A model generated the notes under the pieces. It was not told where the DNA came from and did no database searches. It saw nothing but the letters and a program-made list of their open reading frames with translations. Shown here in pieces: positions 17,759 to 30,600 of a DNA stretch of 64,000 nucleotides. Every line of letters begins with the position of its first letter. Positions within the stretch are counted from its first letter, which is position 1. Location of the stretch: contig CAJTFL010000008.1 in NCBI GenBank assembly GCA_910575565.1, forward strand, positions 12,179-76,178. The letters are read 5' to 3'. Source of the DNA: Lachnospiraceae bacterium (GTDB lineage: Bacteria > Bacillota > Clostridia > Lachnospirales > Lachnospiraceae). Made by a program: the position numbers and the translations under genes.

Positions 17759-19453
17759 GTGGCGCAGAAAATCGGGATCGGATGGCAGGATTTTGAGGAA
17801 GTAAGGCAAAGAAATCTATTTTATGTGGATAAAACCGTTTTTATCCGGGAATGGTGGGAGTCAGGAGACGGCGTTACGCTGATTGCCCGCCCCAGGCGGT
17901 TTGGGAAAACGCTGAATATGAGTATGCTGGAAAAGTTTTTCTCTGTCCGGTACGCAAGGCGCGGGGACTTATTTGAAGGTTTAAGGATCTGGGAAGAGGA
18001 AAAATACAGAAAGCTCCAGGGAACGTACCCGGTGATCAGCCTGTCCTTTGCCAATGTGAAGGACAGGGCGTATGAGGCGGCGCTTAAGGACATTGGCTGG
18101 ATATTGATGAACCTGTATTCGGAGTATGGCTTTTTGCTGGATGCAGATGTGCTGAATGAAAATGAAAAGCAGTTTTTCCAATCGGTGAAAGCAGGCATGG
18201 ATGAGTTAACGGCATCCAAGGCAATCTATCAGCTGTCCCTTTATCTGTACCGCTACTATGGGAAAAAGGTAATTATCCTTCTGGATGAGTATGACACGCC
18301 CATGCAGGAGGCTTACGTCAGCGGCTACTGGAATCAGATAGTGCCTTTTATGAGGAATCTGTTCAATGCAGCCTTCAAGACCAACCCCTACCTGGAACGT
18401 GCGGTGATGACGGGCATCACCAGGGTAAGCAAGGAATCCATTTTTTCTGACCTGAATAACCTGGAAGTGGTAACGGTCTCCTCCGAAAAATACGCGGACA
18501 GCTTTGGCTTCACGGAAGAGGAAGTGTTTGCCGCCTTGGATGAGCATGGCCTTTCTGACCGGAAGCAGGAAGTAAAGGATTGGTACGATGGGTTTACCTT
18601 TGGGAACAAGACGGATATCTACAACCCGTGGTCCATCATCAATTACCTGGATAAAAAGAAATTGGGGGCCTACTGGGCCAACACCAGCTCCAACAGCCTT
18701 GTGGGGAAATTGATCCGGGAAGGGAGCAAGGAGACGAAGCAGGTGATGGAAGGCCTGCTTTCAGGAAAGAAACTGGTGGTGGAAGTTGATGAGCAGATTG
18801 TCTATAACCAGCTTTTCCAAAAGCGGAATGGGGTTTGGAGCCTGCTGCTGGCCAGCGGGTATTTGAAAGTGGCGGGAACGGAATTTGCAGAGCGGACAGG
18901 ACGCACCTATTATGAGCTGGAATTAACCAATAAGGAGGTGCGGGTTATGTTTGAGGGCATGATCCGCGATTGGTTCGCGCCCCAGGAGGACACCTATAAT
19001 GATTTCATCAAGGCGCTTCTGCTGGGTGATGTGGATGCCATGAATGCCTATATGAACAGGGTGACAATGGCTACCTTCAGCTACTTTGACACCGGAAGCA
19101 GCCCATCTGGCGAAGAGCCGGAACGGTTTTACCATGGCTTTGTCCTGGGGCTGATGGTGGATCTGTCTGACCGCTACGTGCTAACATCCAACCGGGAGAG
19201 CGGCTTTGGCCGGTATGACGTGATGCTGGAGCCGAAGAAGGCCGGGGACGATGGGATAATCCTGGAGTTCAAGGTATTCCAGCCAAGGAAGGAGAAGGGG
19301 CTGGAAGACACGGTGGAAGCGGCATTAAAGCAGATCGAAGAGAAACGGTATGAGACAGCCTTGGCAGAGAAAGGGATTCCTAAGGAAAGGATCCGCAAGT
19401 ACGGGTTCGCTTTCCGGGGAAAGGAAGTACTGATTGGGGAAGCTGGTGGGTAA
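17759..19453 (+). CDS. AAA-ATPase-like / PDDEXK_9 protein, tandem copy 3 (chimera of copies 1 and 2)
   Basis: A 564-residue paralogue with all family motifs (RPRRFGKTL, VIILLDEYDTPM, TGITRVSKES, GRYDVML, ILEFKVF). Its N-terminal half, including DIGWILMNLYSEYGFLLDAD, is the copy 1 type. Its C-terminal half from about residue 330 (SKETKQVMEGLLSGKKLVVE) is the copy 2 type. The switch occurs in a stretch that is almost identical in all three, so unequal recombination or gene conversion is the simplest explanation. It starts at GTG 17759. No terminator follows; a 29-bp minisatellite does. Confidence 0.85.
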   Translation: MAQKIGIGWQDFEEVRQRNLFYVDKTVFIREWWESGDGVTLIARPRRFGKTLNMSMLEKFFSVRYARRGDLFEGLRIWEEEKYRKLQGTYPVISLSFANVKDRAYEAALKDIGWILMNLYSEYGFLLDADVLNENEKQFFQSVKAGMDELTASKAIYQLSLYLYRYYGKKVIILLDEYDTPMQEAYVSGYWNQIVPFMRNLFNAAFKTNPYLERAVMTGITRVSKESIFSDLNNLEVVTVSSEKYADSFGFTEEEVFAALDEHGLSDRKQEVKDWYDGFTFGNKTDIYNPWSIINYLDKKKLGAYWANTSSNSLVGKLIREGSKETKQVMEGLLSGKKLVVEVDEQIVYNQLFQKRNGVWSLLLASGYLKVAGTEFAERTGRTYYELELTNKEVRVMFEGMIRDWFAPQEDTYNDFIKALLLGDVDAMNAYMNRVTMATFSYFDTGSSPSGEEPERFYHGFVLGLMVDLSDRYVLTSNRESGFGRYDVMLEPKKAGDDGIILEFKVFQPRKEKGLEDTVEAALKQIEEKRYETALAEKGIPKERIRKYGFAFRGKEVLIGEAGG

Positions 19454-19480
19454 GGCGGCTGCATAAGGCAAAGCTTTCTG

Positions 19481-19640
19481 CTGGCTAGGGTGACAAGTAA
19501 AGAAAATAGCTGGCTAGGGTGGCAAGTAAAGAAAATAGCTGGCTAGGGTGACAAGTAAAGAAAATAGCTGGCTAGGGCGGCAAGTAAAGAAAATAGCCGG
19601 TTGGAGCAGCAAGTAAAGAAAATAGCCGGTTGGGCTGTGA
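19481..19640 (+). repeat. Minisatellite, about five and a half 29-bp units
   Basis: CTGGCTAGGG followed by TGACAAGTAAAGAAAATAG repeats with a 29-bp period at 19481, 19510, 19539, 19568, 19597 and part of a sixth unit. It lies directly downstream of AAA-ATPase copy 3. Confidence 0.93.
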
Positions 19641-19666
19641 TAGCGGTTCGGCAGCTTGAGAAAAAC

Positions 19667-19722
19667 GGAGTGCGCAGAGATGGTAGAATCCAGAGGGGGT
19701 TATCATGGGCGCACTCCTTTTT
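19667..19722 (+). terminator. Large stem-loop with T-run, possible terminator
   Basis: GGAGTGCGC and GCGCACTCC form a 9-bp stem around a loop of about 33 bases, followed by TTTTT. Outer segments (GCAGCTT and AAGCTGC) could pair as well. The long loop is unusual for a terminator; it could be another structured RNA. The rest of 19454-20035 holds the 29-bp repeat and the promoter of the second regulator, and no gene I can support. Confidence 0.5.
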
Positions 19723-19898
19723 CGATTTCTTGGTGGAAGCTGCTGCTGAAATTTTTGGTAGGGCTATCGGCAGGTTTTTCAGCAGGATTCCCGACGAGCG
19801 TTCCAGTAAAATTCCCTGGTTAATGGAAAAGGTGGGGGCATACGCGTTTTAAAATGAATAATAAATTATAGATTCTGGAAAATATGAGTCTATGAAAT

Positions 19899-19927
19899 GA
19901 TTTTGGTAACGCTTGGTATGCTATAAT
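19899..19927 (+). promoter_or_regulatory. Extended -10 promoter of the second BTAD regulator
   Basis: TGCTATAAT (19919-19927) is an extended -10. No good -35 is visible at 16-18 bp. The surrounding sequence GAAATGATTTTnGTAAnGCTT is conserved upstream of the third regulator, which supports its use. It gives a leader of about 100 bases. Confidence 0.65.
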
Positions 19928-20035
19928 GAATAAAAGGACTGATTGGCAATTTTGGAAATTATTGGGCGTAGCGTATGGCGGATATCAGAAATGCTGGATT
20001 ATGCCCCGAAAAAATAGAGAAAGGGGAGATGCCAA

Positions 20036-21334
20036 GTGCCGGAAGACGTGAAGAAGGGCTTTTACGCCCGTTTTTTAGGCGGCTTTTTCCTGGAATATGA
20101 AGGAAAACGGGTGGTAATTACTAAAAATATGAAGCAAAAGAGTATGCAGATTCTGGCGATTCTTCTAAAGGCAGGACAGGAAGGAGTCACTCGGAAAAAT
20201 TTGATTGAAATGCTGGAATGGGGAGGGGACAGCTGGGAGCGGAAGCTGAATAACCTAAGGCGGCATACCTACAAGCTGCGGAGCTTTATCGCCGAAGCAG
20301 GATTCCCCGAAGGGCAATACATCCAGGTAGCCAAGGGCCGGTATTATTTTCGTTTAGATTGCCAGGTGCAGACGGACACCGGGGAGATAGACCGGCTGTA
20401 CCGGGAAGCCAAAGGCCAGACAGATCCAGAGGCCAGGGAAAGCATCCTGTGGGAGATTTGCCGGCTTTACCGAGGGGAGTTTCTGCCGTCCCTGGTGGCA
20501 GAGGAATGGGCGCTGGTGGAAAATGCACACTACCGTTCTGTGTATTCCCGGTGTGTGAACGAGCTGTGCCGGATCTTGAAAGGCAGGGGCGATTATCCGG
20601 AGCTTTTGCGGCTGTGCAGCACGGCCAGCCAGATACACCCTTATGACGAATGGCAGGCAGTGCAGATCGATTGCCTGATGGCCAGCCGCCGCTACCAGGA
20701 TGCACACCAGATCCGCAGGCAGGCTAACCAGCTTTTCTCCAAGGAATTAGGGATAGCTCCTTTTGTCGGCGGGGAAGGGAAGCAGGAATGCCAGAAGAGG
20801 CCGAACGCAGTGGATGAAGAAGTGATGGACGAAATAATCACCGGGCTTTTGGAGGAAAACGTGCCCAAAGGCGCATACCGCTGCGACTATCCTCAGTTTA
20901 TCGATGTGTACCGGTTTATGGTGCGGATGTCGGAAAGGGGCCAGGCCAGCTTGAACCTGCTGCTGTGCACCCTGCAGCCAGCCGGGGGAGAGCCGGAAGG
21001 CGCAGGGGATTTAGCGTGCCAGGAGGTTCCTTGGGCAGGGGAATTTCCTGAGGATAAGGGGGGAAGCCAGGAATTAGTGTCCCATCAGGTTTCCCTGAGG
21101 CAGATGGAACGGTTCGGAGAGCTTTTGGCAGGGCTTATCCGGGAAAATGACGTGTATACCCGCTGCAGCCTGAGCCAATACCTGGTACTTTTGGCCAATT
21201 TTGGGGAAAGCAAGGAGCCGGAAGTGGCCGAAAGGCTGCGCAGGGGCTGGAAAGCTTTTGAGGAAGAGGAAGGGCTTTTGGTAGAGCTGGAAGTCCAGGC
21301 CGTGGAAGTGCCAAACAGGAAGGAGGCTATGTAA
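20036..21334 (+). CDS. BTAD-domain (SARP-like) transcriptional regulator, copy 2
   Basis: A 432-residue paralogue of the regulator at 59-1393. It has the winged helix (residues 8-105), the BTAD helices (about 110-235, ending ELGIAPF) and the C-terminal GGDEF-like domain, in which DVYTRCSLSQYLVLL replaces RYGGDEF. It starts with GTG at 20036 behind GGGGAG. The regulator, the micro-protein and the adhesin run in the same order as in the other two cassettes. The linker between BTAD and the last domain (about 245-275) and the segment near 320-355 differ most among the three copies. Confidence 0.85.
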   Translation: MPEDVKKGFYARFLGGFFLEYEGKRVVITKNMKQKSMQILAILLKAGQEGVTRKNLIEMLEWGGDSWERKLNNLRRHTYKLRSFIAEAGFPEGQYIQVAKGRYYFRLDCQVQTDTGEIDRLYREAKGQTDPEARESILWEICRLYRGEFLPSLVAEEWALVENAHYRSVYSRCVNELCRILKGRGDYPELLRLCSTASQIHPYDEWQAVQIDCLMASRRYQDAHQIRRQANQLFSKELGIAPFVGGEGKQECQKRPNAVDEEVMDEIITGLLEENVPKGAYRCDYPQFIDVYRFMVRMSERGQASLNLLLCTLQPAGGEPEGAGDLACQEVPWAGEFPEDKGGSQELVSHQVSLRQMERFGELLAGLIRENDVYTRCSLSQYLVLLANFGESKEPEVAERLRRGWKAFEEEEGLLVELEVQAVEVPNRKEAM

Positions 21335-21335
21335 T

Positions 21336-21503
21336 ATGGGGAATAGGCAGACATTTCTGGTGCATATCGTTGAAAATCAGAACGCTACCTGGCAGGGGGA
21401 TGTTACTTGGCTGGATGAAGAGAAGAAGGAAAGTTTCCGCAGCCTCCTGGAATTAATTAAGCTGATGGATATGGCGGTGGGGGCTTGCGGGGAAGAAGGC
21501 TGA
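21336..21503 (+). CDS. 55-aa conserved micro-protein between regulator and adhesin, copy 2
   Basis: A 55-codon ORF begins one base after the regulator's TAA. Its product begins MGNRQTFLVHIVENQNATWQ, continues with TWLDEEKKESFRSLLELIKLMD and ends ACGEEG. It differs from copy 1 at about ten positions, mostly at the two ends. No known domain is recognised. Confidence 0.8.
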   Translation: MGNRQTFLVHIVENQNATWQGDVTWLDEEKKESFRSLLELIKLMDMAVGACGEEG

Positions 21504-21644
21504 TGGATTAAATCAATTAAGGTAAAAAACTATGGCAGGGCGGAAAAGGCGGGCTTTGCCACAGCAAGAGAAAGAAAAGCAGTTATTTGGTATCCTTATG
21601 GAAAAAATGTCAAGAATCAGACGTAAAAGGGAAAGGAGATCAAA

Positions 21645-24600
21645 ATGTTAAGAAAAATCCGCAGAAATTATAAGCGGCTGGTGGCATTTCTTTTGTCAGC
21701 GGCGATGATTATCACCAATGTTGGCGGAAATGCGGGCACGGTGCTTGCAGCAGAGAGCCAAGAAGAGCGGGAGTCTTCCATCTTTATGGTGGATGGCCAG
21801 GAAATCCTGGAGGCAGTCGGGGAACTTGGGGATCAGGAGGCCCTGGACAAGGAAGCCTTGGAAGAGCTGGAACCGGCACTCGGACAGAAAGGGGCAATCA
21901 AGAAATATGAAAAGCTTTTTCTGCCGGAAGAGGGGAAGGTCTATGAGCTGACCCTAAAAATCGATCTGGATCTGGCCTTGGAAGGAACTGCCCTTCAGGT
22001 GTTCTACAACACAAAAACCAAGGAAGTAATCTTCCTGTACCAGAATGAAAGCGGCCAGGCAGTAGACTGCTGCGTAAATATCGACGGCTATGAAACTAAG
22101 GCAGTGACAGTAGAAGCTAATGAGGCTAATGTTTCAGCAGAAGACGGGTCTGGATCAGAGGAAGAAAACGGGGAAGCTCCCGATGGTAACGGGGCAGGTA
22201 GCTCTAGCGGCGGCAGTGGCAGCAGCGGTTCCGGCAGCGGCAGTGGTGACAGCAGCAGCGGCGGTTCTAATGGCAGCAACGGTGAAAGTTCTGAGGACGC
22301 ATCTGGCGGCTCTGGCGATGAAAGCTTTGGCGGCCAGTCAGGCGATTCTGGCGATGAAGGCTCTGGCAGCCCGTCAAGTGGTTCTGGTGACGAAAGGCCT
22401 GAGGATGGAACCGGTAAAGAAGCAATAGGAGAAGAGAGCAAGGAAGATGCGCCTTCGGCAGATCCGGCTGAAAAAGATGGTGGGGAGGACAACCAGGATA
22501 AGAATTCTGAAGGAAAAAATCCCGGGGAAGACTCCAAAGCCGATGAAGACGGTGAGACAAAAGGCAGCGGCAAGGAAGAATCAAAGGCCGATGGCGCTGA
22601 GGACGATGGAAAAGAAGAATCAAAGGCCGATGGCGCTAAAGATGAAGGCAAAGAAGAATCAAGGGTCGATGGTTCTAAAGATAATGCTAAAGAAGAATCG
22701 AAAGCTGATGACGGGAAAGACAGTGCCAAGGAAGAAACGAAGGCTGAAGAAAACGGAGATCGTAACGATCAGCCTGGGAAAGAAACGGATGGAGGGAAGC
22801 AGGAAGAAGGAAAGCCTGGCCATGGGGCATCTAGCAAAGATGAAGAAAATGGTGACGGTTCATCTAAAGAGGAAGGTGCTGGAAAAGAGGAAAATTCCGA
22901 CAAGGAAGAAGACGGGAACGGCTCAAAAGATGAGGAAAAGCCCGATAAGGGCGATTCTAAAGAAGAGGGCGTAGATCAAGGAAATAAGGATGCCGCTGAC
23001 AAGGAAGATTCCGGGGAAACGTCGGATGACAAAGGTGTAAAGGAAGATTCCGGAGAAGCGTCTGATGACAAAGGTGTAAAGGAAGATTCCGGAGAAGCGT
23101 CTGATGACAAAGGTGTGAAGGAAGGCTCCGTGGAAGCGTCTGATGACAAAGGTGTGAAGGAAGGCTCCGGGAATAAGTCTGATGATCAAGGCGAAAAGGA
23201 AAATGTGTCCGGCGGGTCGGGCAATCGCGATTCTGGTGAACGACGCAGGGAAAATACTCCCTCTCTATCCTTGTCCCGCCATCAAGCAGTGGCAGTAGCC
23301 ATTAATCTGGACGAAGTACGGGAAGGTGAAGGGGCGGAAGAAGATAGGGCAAAGGAAACAGATGAGGAAGAAACCGAAGAAAAAACTACGGCTAAAGCGG
23401 AAGCCGTGACTGAGGAAGAGGGGGAAAAAGAGGAAAAAGAAACAACGGCTGCAAAGGAAACTGAGAAGAAAACCGAAAAGGAAAGTGCAGCCAAGGAGGA
23501 AACGACAGCTGCGAAAAAGCAGGAAGAAGCAGCAGAAAGGGAAAATTCTGATAAGACTTCGGAACCAGCAGTCAAGGTAGAAACTGTTGGGGAAGCGGCA
23601 GACGAAGAGATGAAAGCCGGGACTACAGAAGCGGCAGAACAGGAAGCGAAAGATGAGACGGTAGAAGCGGCCGGGAAGGAGACGAAAGCCGAAATTTCGG
23701 AAACCGCAGAAGAGGAGGCAAAAGCCGAGCCTGAAAAAACCATAGAAAAGATGACAGAGGCGGAAGGGGCTAAGGAAGAGTCTGAAGCAAAGGATGAAGC
23801 GGAAGGCACTGAGACCAAATCGGCAGATTCCACATCAAGCACAGATGAAAATGAGTCTAAACCGGCTGAGGAAGGCGAGGAAGAAGCGTCCAAGGAAGAG
23901 AGCGACAACCAAGGCGGTTCAGACCGTTTTTCGGCAGGCAGCTCAGGGGCGGACAGCCAGGAAATCACCGATGACTGGGAAATCCCTGGCAGGATTTATG
24001 ATACCATAACCATTAGAGAAACCGTCAATGCCAGGGCATACTGCGTGGCGTTGGAAGATGTGCAGAGGATCGTGGAAGCTAACCAGGGGGCAGAAGCAGT
24101 TAGCAATGAATTCCAGGTAAGCTATAGGGTGAATCCGGCGAAGGCTGCAGAGGTTAAAGGCGATCAGCTTGTGGCGGAGGGGGAAAGCCTGTGCTTTGGG
24201 GTTGAACCGAAGGAAGGTTACGAGCTTGCCGCGGTATATGCGAATGGAGATGTGTTGGAAGCGGCGGATGCCGCCAGCTTGGCGGATAGTTCTGCTTGGG
24301 ATGGATATACATACGTGTACCAGGTAGAAGAAGTAGTTCAGGCATTGGATATTGAGATTGAACTGGAAGAAGCGGCTTTGGCTGCGCAGGCCGCGGTGTA
24401 TACTGCGGAAACGGATGACGCGGAATTTACCGTAAACGTTCCCGACGGAGCGTTCACGGAGGAAGTAATCCTCCAGGTAGCCAAGATAGAGGATGAAAAG
24501 CAGTTAAGCGATCTGGCGGATCAGGCAGAGGCTGCCCTGGAAAAGCAGCAGACCGTGTCCAGCCTTTTGGCATACGATATTTCCTTTATTTCCCAGTCAA

Positions 24601-27600
24601 CCGGGAAAGAAGTGGAACCGGCGGAAGCGGTGTCGGTGAGCATCCGCGTAAAAGAACCGATAGCGGCGGAGCAAAAGGCGAAATCAGCAGAGAAAGAGGC
24701 AACAGGGGTTTCCGTGGTGCACTTGCCGGAAGACGGGAAGGCGGAGGTCGTTGCGGCGACGGAGAATGTACAGGAAACGAATTTTGAATTTGAAGCGGAG
24801 AGCTTTTCGATTTTTGTGGTTGCAACGGTGGCGGAAGCTGAAGGAACAGCGATAGTCGGGGATAAACGGTTTGATACGCTTCAGGCGGCGATAGACGCGG
24901 TCGATGGCGAGGACAATACGATTTATTTATTGCATGATGTGGCGGAGAACATCGTATCCAGCGGCAAGAATTACGTATTAGATTTAGGCGGCTTCACCAT
25001 TACCAATGCAGATGCCAAAAAAAATATTTATAAGATAAATGGCGGAACGGTTGTAATTCAAAATGGTATAATTGATGGTGATAAACTTGGAAGCGGCACT
25101 AAAGGAAAAGGAGTATATGTTACGCAAAAGGCGAAACTGGCATTAGAAAACTGCGCAGTGAAAAGATGTTCAGGCAGCGGCATTTACGCATCTTCTGCAG
25201 ATACTGTTACTATAGATAGTGGCAGTGAAATAACAGAAAACACAAGCGGAAGCGGCGGTGGCATTTATCTGTATACCGGCAGCCTTGCTATTAAAGGAGG
25301 ATCGAAAATAACCAATAATACCGCTTCGTCAAATGGATATGGCATATACGTGGGCGGAGGAGATATCTCAATTAATGATGCCGAAATTAGCGGGAATGGA
25401 TACAGCAATGATAAGGCGGTCGGTGTTTTCCTAAGCAATAGCAATGCGGATATCAGGAATGCAGTATTCAGCAAAAATGGCGGATTTAGAGTTGAAAACA
25501 GAGGCGAAAAAAATGTTCTGCTTAACCATGTAAGCTTTAACGAAAATAAAGGTGAGTCAGTATTATATATAAGCAACCATAAAGCGCTGTGGGGCAGTGA
25601 TATTGCAGGCGAATTTAAAGCGAATGACTGTAGGTTTTTCAATAATCATGTTACAGGAAAGTATGCGGTTGTGTTCTTGTCTGGAAAGGGAGCAAAAACC
25701 TTTGAAGAGTGTATGTTCCAGGAAAATTCAGGCACTAATGCAGCACTTGGCGTTATTGGCTTTAACAGCACTGAAAATTATTATTGTAATATCACCGTTG
25801 ACGGCTGTGAGTTTTTGGATAATAACGTAGGAAAGGCTGGGGCAATTTATAATAACGGAAAAGCAAATATTATAAATGTCAATCATTCTTTTATTGCAGG
25901 GAATACTGGAAACCAAGCCGGAGCAATTTATACCAATGACGGCACGAACAATAGAAATGGAAGCGTTAGGGTAGCGGATACAATAATTAAAAATAATATC
26001 GGTGCAGCAACAGGCGGGATTTATGTATCCCGGGGAAAATTCCAGATGGATGGCGGCGCTTTGTATGACAATATATGCCAGGAAGAAAACCATGATGTGA
26101 AATTAGGAAACAGTGTTGCCGTCAATATTTTAGCTGCCAAGGATATGAAAGATGAGGAGGTTAATTTTGGCGGCTATGTCTGGAAACAAGTGAACGGAGC
26201 GGGTACGTATTCGGAAGCTTTGAAGGCGAACAGTGGAAATTGGTATGCCTTCAAAGAAAAATCGCAAGATGTGGTACAGATTGGGGGAACAGCGTATGGT
26301 TCCATAAGTGAAGCATTAAAGGCGGCAAAGGATGGGGATGTGATTAAGCTTACTGCCGAGTCTTTGCCTGTGGAGGAATCCCTTATTATTGATCATGATA
26401 TTACGATTGATATGAATGGTTGTAAACTGCTGGGGAATTTCTCATCCCGTGGGTCTAATGGGATTTATGTTCAATCAGGCAAGTCCTTAACCTTTATTGG
26501 CACAGGTGAATCCGATATCAATATTGGGGTTCGGCTTGGCGGAAAATTGAACTTAAACGGCAATGCCGTTTTTACCGGAACGATTCAAAATGAAGGAAGC
26601 TTGGTGTTAAATGAAAATGCAGTGCTGGCTAATGCGGTTATGGTCAGGAAAACCGGGAAGGTAACGGTAAGCCACTGGCTGGATGCGGTGGAAGTGAAAT
26701 TAGACGGCGGAAGCTTTGAACTTCCGGCAAATGTTGCTGTCGGTAAATTAACGATATCGGAGAATGATCAGTTAGGGATATCGGAAACCGTAATCAATGG
26801 CTCCGTGGATGAGCTGGAGTTAGGCCAATCTGGTTTGGGGGCAAAGGCAACGCTTAATGGCAAAATAGGAACGCTTAAATTAGGCCATTACAAAAGATTT
26901 AACGGTTCAACAAATGATAAGTCAAGCTATCCGGAAACGTATGCCGGGAAGGATTTCTACGCGGATAAGATGGTGCTGACCCCTGCCTGGGACAGCATAT
27001 CACGTGAGGATGCGATTAATCCTGAAAAGGAAATGGATGATATTGTTGTAATCCAAGGATTAGACGGGGAAAAAATCCGTGAAGATCAGGTTAATTTAGA
27101 ACAAACCACATGGACGGATCCTTTTGTTGGCAACGGCAGCGGCGTCTACAAGTTCCTGATAAAAATTATGCTGAGTGAGGATGGAAATATCATTTTGCAT
27201 AAATCAAATTCGGACGGAATTTATTTGGACGGCACAAAAGGAAAGGATGAGGAAGGCTATGGCTGGACGGCAGATAAGCCGGTTCAAACATTTGCGGAAG
27301 CTAAAAAATTATTAGAAAGCACAGATTACCCGGAAAATGTAAGCAAAACAATATGGATAGTTGGAGCTGTAACCATTAAAGGCGCAGAGGAATGGACGCT
27401 TAGCGGTAAAGGGATGGTTCAGCGGTATCCGTTTTATACTAGCGAGCTGATCCGCGTACAGCAAGGCGGTTCACTTATCTTGCAGGATATCACAATAGAC
27501 GGGAGCAGGCCGAAGGATGGGGATAGATCTTATCTGTCGGATCGCCCGATAATTATGAATGAGGCAGGCGGTACATTAGAGATTAGGGAGAACGCTGTTC

Positions 27601-30600
27601 TTCAGAATAACTATAACCAATATCGAAATGTAGGCTTTGAAGGCGGGGCGATCCGCAATGCCGGGAAGCTTGTAATGCAAGGCGGTTCCATACAGGGCAA
27701 CCATGCAGTTAGCGGCGGCGGGATATTTAATTGCGGGGAATTTATTTTCTCTGGCGGTAAGATTAAGGATAACCACGCTGAGGGAACGCATACTTCAAAT
27801 GGCGTGAGCAGTGGCAGTGGGATTAATAGCGCTGGGGGCGGTGTATTTATTGCTAAGAGCGGGACGATGAGAATGACAGGGGGAGAAATTTCCGAAAATA
27901 GTGCCTATATAGGTGGCGGAATTTCCCTGGGAAATGAGCATAATGTATATGTAGGCGGCGAACTGTTTATGGAAAGCAGTGACGGTTCTGGCGGCGGCAG
28001 CATTACCGGAAACGTTTCCAATAAGGAGGGCGGCGGAATTTTCGTCCAGATGGGCTGTAAGGCAGAAATTACGGCAGGCTCAATTACAGGCAACACAAGC
28101 AACGGCGGAGACTTTGGCGGCGGCGGAATTTACGTTAATGGCGGAGACGCTCAGAAAGCGGCAACCGGTTTGCCAAATGGGGTGCTTACGCTAAAGAATG
28201 TAAAAATCAGTGAGAATACGGCATCTGCATCTGGCGGCGGGATTGCTGCTTGTCCCAGTTCAGGGGTAAAACTTTATTTGAAAAACGGGGGAATGATCTG
28301 CAATAATAATGGCGGAAAAGGAGATGTATATATTGACAATACAGTGATCCAATATATCCCCAGGAATCCTGATCCAAAGCGGATTTATATTTCAAGGTAT
28401 ATGCATAATGGAGAGCTATATAAATGGAAGTATGTAGAAGACGATCGGGAAGTGCCAGCGAAATATTTATCTCGTTATTTTAACTCGGCGGAAGGCACGT
28501 ATCTCAGTATCTATTCTGCAGCGACGGTTGAAGAGGATGAAGGATTGTCAGTGTTCATCACCGGCAACAAAGCGCCTCAGGGCGGCGGCATCGGATCAAA
28601 TGGCGAGATCATCATTGGTGATGCAGATGAACCGGATTTCCAGATTCAAGTGAAAAAAATTTGGCAGGATGAAAATGGAAAGGAATTATCGCCGGAAGAA
28701 TTGAAGGATGTGATAGATTCGTCCATTGATCTTCTTGAGTTTAAGCTGTGGAGAAGGCTTAAGGGCAGTGTGGAAGATCCGGATGAAGGCTGGGAGTTGG
28801 TAGAATCAGGCTATTCTGGGCTGCGTAATGGCGTATGGCAAATCTGTACCTTTAATCATTTACAAAAGAAAAATAAGGAAGGAAAAGAGTGGGAATATAA
28901 GATTACAGAAACATCCGGCGATGCATTCATTAATGTGAAAAATGAATGGGAAGAAGATTCGGATAATTCGGTAATATCCGTCTGGAAAGCTTATAACCAA
29001 CCGGTATATTCCCTGAAAGTGATGAAAACGGTCAGGGATATGTATGGGCAAAACGGAACGGAAAAAGAACGGTTTACCTTCACCATTACCTTAAAGGATA
29101 AAAACGGGAATCCTTATCAAGGGGAAATAAAAGCAGTTAATCAGGATGATGAGAAAATTACCGTAATTGCTAATGAACAGGGGCAGATTAAGCATTCATT
29201 AGGAGATGGTGAATTTATCCGGCTTGAAGGCCTTTTGGCGGGAACAAAGTATTCCATTGAGGAGCAGTTAAGCCCGGGTTATGATGCGTCATCTTCTGGG
29301 ATTAATGGTACGATTATCGGAAGCACGGTTAAGGAAACAGAGGTTAAGCCAGGAGAAAATTTGGTAGAATTTGTCAATACGACAAAAGAACCACATGGGA
29401 ATTTGACCATCAGCAAGGAAGTATCAGGAAAAGACGGTGATAAAGAAAAAGAGTGGCATTTTACAGTGAAGTTAACCAAGGTTAACGATAAAGGAGAAGA
29501 GGTTGCCTTGGAGCCTTCAGGCGGAAAAATTTACGAATTCCTTTATGAAAAATACGAAAGAGGCGGAGAGAAAATAGAGTCCGGAAAAGTAAATATGCCG
29601 AAGGCTGTTCCTGGTACGGCAAACTACGGGCTTGCGCTTTTCACAAATGAAAAGGGCAGAAGCGAGAAGATTGCATTAACCCATAACCAGTATGTCATTA
29701 TTTATGGACTGCCATTGGGGACAGGATATGCAGTGGTTGAGACGGAAGCAGATCGTGATCATTATAAAACAGAAGTGGAAGATCATAATGCCACTGGCGT
29801 AATCAATCAGGATAACCAAGAGGTTAGCGTGAAATTTATCAATACCCGGGAAACCGGCAGCTTATCCATCCAAAAAACCGTAACTGGCCAAAAAGGCGAT
29901 AAAACGAAGCGTTTCAACTTTACCATAACGCTGACCGGCAAAGACGGCCAGCCCTTAACCGGGACTTATCCCTACACGGGAAGCGTTACGGAAGAAGGCG
30001 CAGAAGCGCCGCCCTCTGGAAGCTGTACCTTTAATGCCAAGGGCGAGGCACAGATTTCCTTAAGGCACGGTCAGAAAGTAACCTTCACCGGGATTCCGGC
30101 AGGGGTATCCTACAAGGTGACAGAGGCAGAAGCGAACCAGGATGGCTATACGACAAAAGAAACGGATGCGGAGGGAACGCTTGTGAAAGACGGGGAGAAG
30201 ACGGCAAGGTTTGTTAATGACAAGCCGGATGTTCCGGAAGAAACTACTCCGACGGAATCTGACACGCCGGAAGAAACTACTCCGACGGAACCTGACACGC
30301 CGGAAGAAACCACCCCGACAGAGTCTGGCACGCCTGAGGAAACTGCTCCTACGGAGTCGGCTGTGCCTGAGGAAACTACTCCTGCGGAGCCGACTGCGCC
30401 TGAGGAAACTTCTCCCACAGAGCCCAGCATCCCAGAAGAGACCACGCCGCCTGAGAATCCCACCACGCCTGCAAGACCTAGCGGCGGTGGCGGCGGCGGA
30501 AGGGATCGGGACAGAAATCCCAGCCTGACCCCGGAGCCTGAGCCGATTCCCCCGGAGGAAGTGCCTTTGGCAAATATTAACCCGGAGGATGTTCCGCTGG

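Noticed and set aside
19601..19852. 83-codon frame after the 29-bp repeat
   Set aside because: It begins inside the minisatellite and runs through a strong stem-loop with a T-run; the product has no recognisable features and no ribosome binding site.
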